Translations under genes and position numbers: made by a program
The notes under the pieces: generated by a model
Told to the model about the DNA's origin: nothing
Seen by the model: only the letters and a program-made list of their open reading frames with translations
The model's database searches: none
Shown here: positions 62,104 to 64,000 of the stretch, piece by piece
Numbering within the stretch: position 1 is the stretch's first letter
Layout of the letters: every line of letters begins with the position of its first letter
Origin: Ectobacillus ponti
Lineage (GTDB): Bacteria; Bacillota; Bacilli; Bacillales; Bacillaceae_G
Direction: 5' to 3'
Length of the DNA stretch: 64,000 nucleotides
Assembly (NCBI RefSeq): GCF_024294785.1
Contig: NZ_JANCLT010000001.1
Location: 62,001 to 126,000, forward strand

Positions 62104-62616
62104 TCATTTAGCCGGGTCAAACTGTACGTTCACATCGCGGATGCCTGTCTCGCCGCGCACCAGCTGAATGATTGTGTTTGCCTCGGAAGCAGATTGCTTC
62201 TCGGATTTCAGCGTGACTTTGACGGAATTGCTTTCAGCGCGCACAAGCGCATCCTTGGATACCTTGGACTTGATGAGCGTTTCAAGCAGCTTCTCCTTTG
62301 CTTCCATCTCCTGGATTTGCTGAATCTTCTGGTAGGCTTCATTCTTCTGCTCAGCTGTCGCTGTGCCGGATGTCATCATGTCGCGCAATTCTGCTTTCAT
62401 CGCGCTGCGCTGGTCATCCATTTGCAGGCGGAGATCCACAAACATATCGCTGCCGGAGGATTTTGCCGTTTCCTTGCTTGCCCCCTTCTTCGCAGCCTGC
62501 TCCACTGTGGAAGCTACATTGGATCTCGGGCTGTCAGGCGTTGTCACGTAATACACGGACAGCACCACCACCAGACTTAACATCGTCAATAACCATACTG
62601 TTTGCTTTTTCACCAC
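62104..62616 (-). CDS. spoIIIAH: Stage III sporulation protein AH
   Basis: 170 residues. One N-terminal membrane helix (VWLLTMLSLVVVLSVYYV) and a YscJ/FliF-like ring-building domain (ETLIKSKVSKDALVRAESNSVKVTLKSEKQSASEANTIIQLVR). It forms the mother-cell side of the SpoIIQ-SpoIIIAH channel. The GTG at 62614-62616 follows GGGGAGG. Last gene of the operon. Confidence 0.95.
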   Translation of the reverse strand: MVKKQTVWLLTMLSLVVVLSVYYVTTPDSPRSNVASTVEQAAKKGASKETAKSSGSDMFVDLRLQMDDQRSAMKAELRDMMTSGTATAEQKNEAYQKIQQIQEMEAKEKLLETLIKSKVSKDALVRAESNSVKVTLKSEKQSASEANTIIQLVRGETGIRDVNVQFDPAK

Positions 62617-62634
62617 TATTGTTCCTCCCCAGTT

Positions 62635-63276
62635 TTATTTCTTTACATTGACAGCTACCTTATGGCTTTCAACGCCAAGGAAGCGGGTCACCATTTCAAT
62701 GATTTCCTTCTTCACTTCCAAATCGCCGGCGCCTTCTGCCGTAACAGCCACACCACGGACAGGAGGCTTATCCTCTTTAATCACAATCGGCCCTTCACTA
62801 TTATCACTGCGGATAATGGTTGTCTTCTCATCCTGTGTTTCATCTTGGATTTGCCGGTTGCCGCCCTGCGGGTCCTTTTCTGTGGTTGTTTGCGTCCGGG
62901 TCGTCCGATCCTTGTTCAGCACTTTGATGTTGGTAGAATCCAAGTTTACATATACTGTGACGCTTCCTACGCCCTTAATGGATTCCAGCAAACTCTGCAG
63001 CTCATCCTCCAGCTCCTTTTCTGCTTTCCCAATGCTGGAAGAGGTGCTGTTCTTGGAAGCAAATGCCGGAACATCCTCCGGCTTGCTGCCCGCAGTCTGA
63101 TTATTGAATACGGGAACCTCCTTCTTCGCCTGAAACAGGTTGCCGGAAAACATCAGGAGAATACCCGCAGCCAGCAAGCCGACCATCACCTTGGGCGCCA
63201 GCTTCTTCCTTGTTCGTTCGTCTTCCTCAGATCCCTTCAGAAATTTGCTGAGGAAGCTCGGCTTCTTCTCATTCAT
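62635..63276 (-). CDS. spoIIIAG: Stage III sporulation protein AG
   Basis: 213 residues. One helix (VMVGLLAAGILLMFSGNLF, about residues 32-50) and a large extracytoplasmic domain with YscJ/PrgK-type ring fold (SLLESIKGVGSVTVYVNLDS ... KKEIIEMVTRFLGVESHKVAVNVKK). The ATG at 63274-63276 follows GGAAGGAG; it overlaps spoIIIAF by 8 bases. Confidence 0.95.
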   Translation of the reverse strand: MNEKKPSFLSKFLKGSEEDERTRKKLAPKVMVGLLAAGILLMFSGNLFQAKKEVPVFNNQTAGSKPEDVPAFASKNSTSSSIGKAEKELEDELQSLLESIKGVGSVTVYVNLDSTNIKVLNKDRTTRTQTTTEKDPQGGNRQIQDETQDEKTTIIRSDNSEGPIVIKEDKPPVRGVAVTAEGAGDLEVKKEIIEMVTRFLGVESHKVAVNVKK

Positions 63277-63898
63277 TGGCTCCTTCCGTCCCCCCTTCCG
63301 TCTGCACCTGAATTTTGCCTGCATCTAGCTGCCATTCCTTTGCGAGGAATTGTTGGATTTCCTTGGCTGTCTGGTTGTCCACCTGGCGGGAGCGCGGCTT
63401 CGCCGTATCAATTTCAACCGGCTTCACTGCTTCTACGGCCCTGGGGCGTTTGTCCGCCTTCGCAACGGTAACAGCAATGGACTGCACATCCTGCTCGGAG
63501 CTGATGTCTTTTCCGTCCGGCGCTGTAATATGCAGCTTGACGACACTCATGCCGTACTCCCCTTGCACCTTGTCCGCCACCTGCTCCTTCAGTTGGACAG
63601 CCATCTGTTGTAAAATATATGCACGCTGTGAAGCTTGTATTTCTTTTTTCTTCGCATCAATTAAATTTTCTACATTTGTGCCGTTCGCGTAGGTTTTGCT
63701 GTTGAAGCTGGCGATGACTTCGCCCACATCCGTCCGAAGCAACTTGAATAAAGGTGTCAAAATCAGCACGATCAGCAGCAGGCTGACCACGAACTTCACA
63801 TACTTCTGCATGCCCGAGTTTGGCAGAATCATATGCATGACGGTCGCCAGCAGCAGAAAGAGAATGATATTCCGGATCCATTCTGTCAGAAACTCCAT
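63269..63898 (-). CDS. spoIIIAF: Stage III sporulation protein AF
   Basis: 209 residues. Two N-terminal helices (WIRNIILFLLLATVMHMIL and YVKFVVSLLLIVLILTPLF) then a soluble domain rich in charged residues. Component of the mother-cell feeding channel assembled during engulfment. RBS AAGGAGGCGGGG lies before the ATG and inside the spoIIIAE stop region. Confidence 0.93.
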   Translation of the reverse strand: MEFLTEWIRNIILFLLLATVMHMILPNSGMQKYVKFVVSLLLIVLILTPLFKLLRTDVGEVIASFNSKTYANGTNVENLIDAKKKEIQASQRAYILQQMAVQLKEQVADKVQGEYGMSVVKLHITAPDGKDISSEQDVQSIAVTVAKADKRPRAVEAVKPVEIDTAKPRSRQVDNQTAKEIQQFLAKEWQLDAGKIQVQTEGGTEGANE

Positions 63899-63910
63899 AT
63901 CCCCGCCTCC

Positions 63911-64000
63911 TTACCGCATCATCAGCGTAATATTGCCGGCTGCGATAATAATGGTAATGCTGAGGAAAAACATCAGCGACACAATAGCCAGACAAGCAAA
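63911..64000 (-). CDS. spoIIIAE: Stage III sporulation protein AE (C-terminal end only)
   Basis: Only the last 29 residues lie in the window: FACLAIVSLMFFLSIT, IIIAAGNITLMMR. A membrane helix ending GN.TLMMR is the C-terminus of SpoIIIAE, the multi-pass membrane component of the channel. Its stop is 12 bases before spoIIIAF. Confidence 0.85.
   Translation of the reverse strand, partial: FACLAIVSLMFFLSITIIIAAGNITLMMR

Overview
The window is a chromosomal core stretch of an endospore-forming Bacillaceae. The evidence is Spo0A, SpoIVB, part of the spoIIIA operon, SigI/RsgI and many small proteins otherwise known from Bacillus. Gene order follows the spoIIIA-accBC-nusB-folD-xseAB-ispA-dxs-tlyA-argR-recN-spoIVB-spo0A-bkd backbone of Bacillus subtilis and the Bacillus cereus group. 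From memory, several proteins (Dxs, butyrate kinase) read closest to cereus-group or Ectobacillus-type sequences, but the DNA is more GC-rich by eye than a typical cereus genome. The genus is therefore an inference. No rRNA, tRNA, CRISPR array, prophage or insertion sequence was recognised. Nearly all genes are on the minus strand, so biological order runs from the right end to the left.

Right part (64-46 kb): the end of the spoIIIA operon (spoIIIAE tail, AF, AG, AH), accBC, the Asp23 gene, nusB-folD-xseA-xseB-ispA, dxs-tlyA, argR, recN, spoIVB and spo0A. Middle (46-34 kb): a phosphodiesterase gene, the sigma-54 activator gene bkdR, and the ptb-bcd-buk-lpdV-bkdAA-bkdAB-bkdB cluster for branched-chain amino acid breakdown and branched acyl-CoA supply, preceded by a textbook -24/-12 promoter. 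Next (33-17 kb): methylmalonyl-CoA mutase (mutA, mutB) with its chaperone MeaB, bacilliredoxin, a secreted DUF5667 protein followed by sigI-rsgI, an arginine-type ABC transporter, an aromatic-acid-exporter-like protein, an L,D-transpeptidase, an EamA transporter, the Prli42 miniprotein, and methylmalonyl-CoA epimerase with a carboxyltransferase. The bkd, epimerase, carboxyltransferase and mutase genes together sketch a route from Val/Ile via propionyl-CoA to succinyl-CoA.

Left part (17-0 kb): a SAM-I riboswitch with terminator leads a six-gene run: BMP lipoprotein, fused ATPase, two permeases, a molybdopterin oxidoreductase and a nucleoside phosphorylase. After it come an M20 peptidase, a YqzJ-like miniprotein, dinB with a LexA-like box, rnz, proI, yqjP-yqjQ, a CdaR/PucR-type regulator, two small genes, and argC-argJ (argJ runs off the window).

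The most interesting items are the SAM-riboswitch-led nucleoside-type uptake operon, a dxs leader with its own promoter and terminator, a FapR-like palindrome before accBC, a three-hairpin array after spo0A, a dispersed repeat family (one copy inside the bkd cluster), and a secreted charged-tail protein encoded next to sigI-rsgI.
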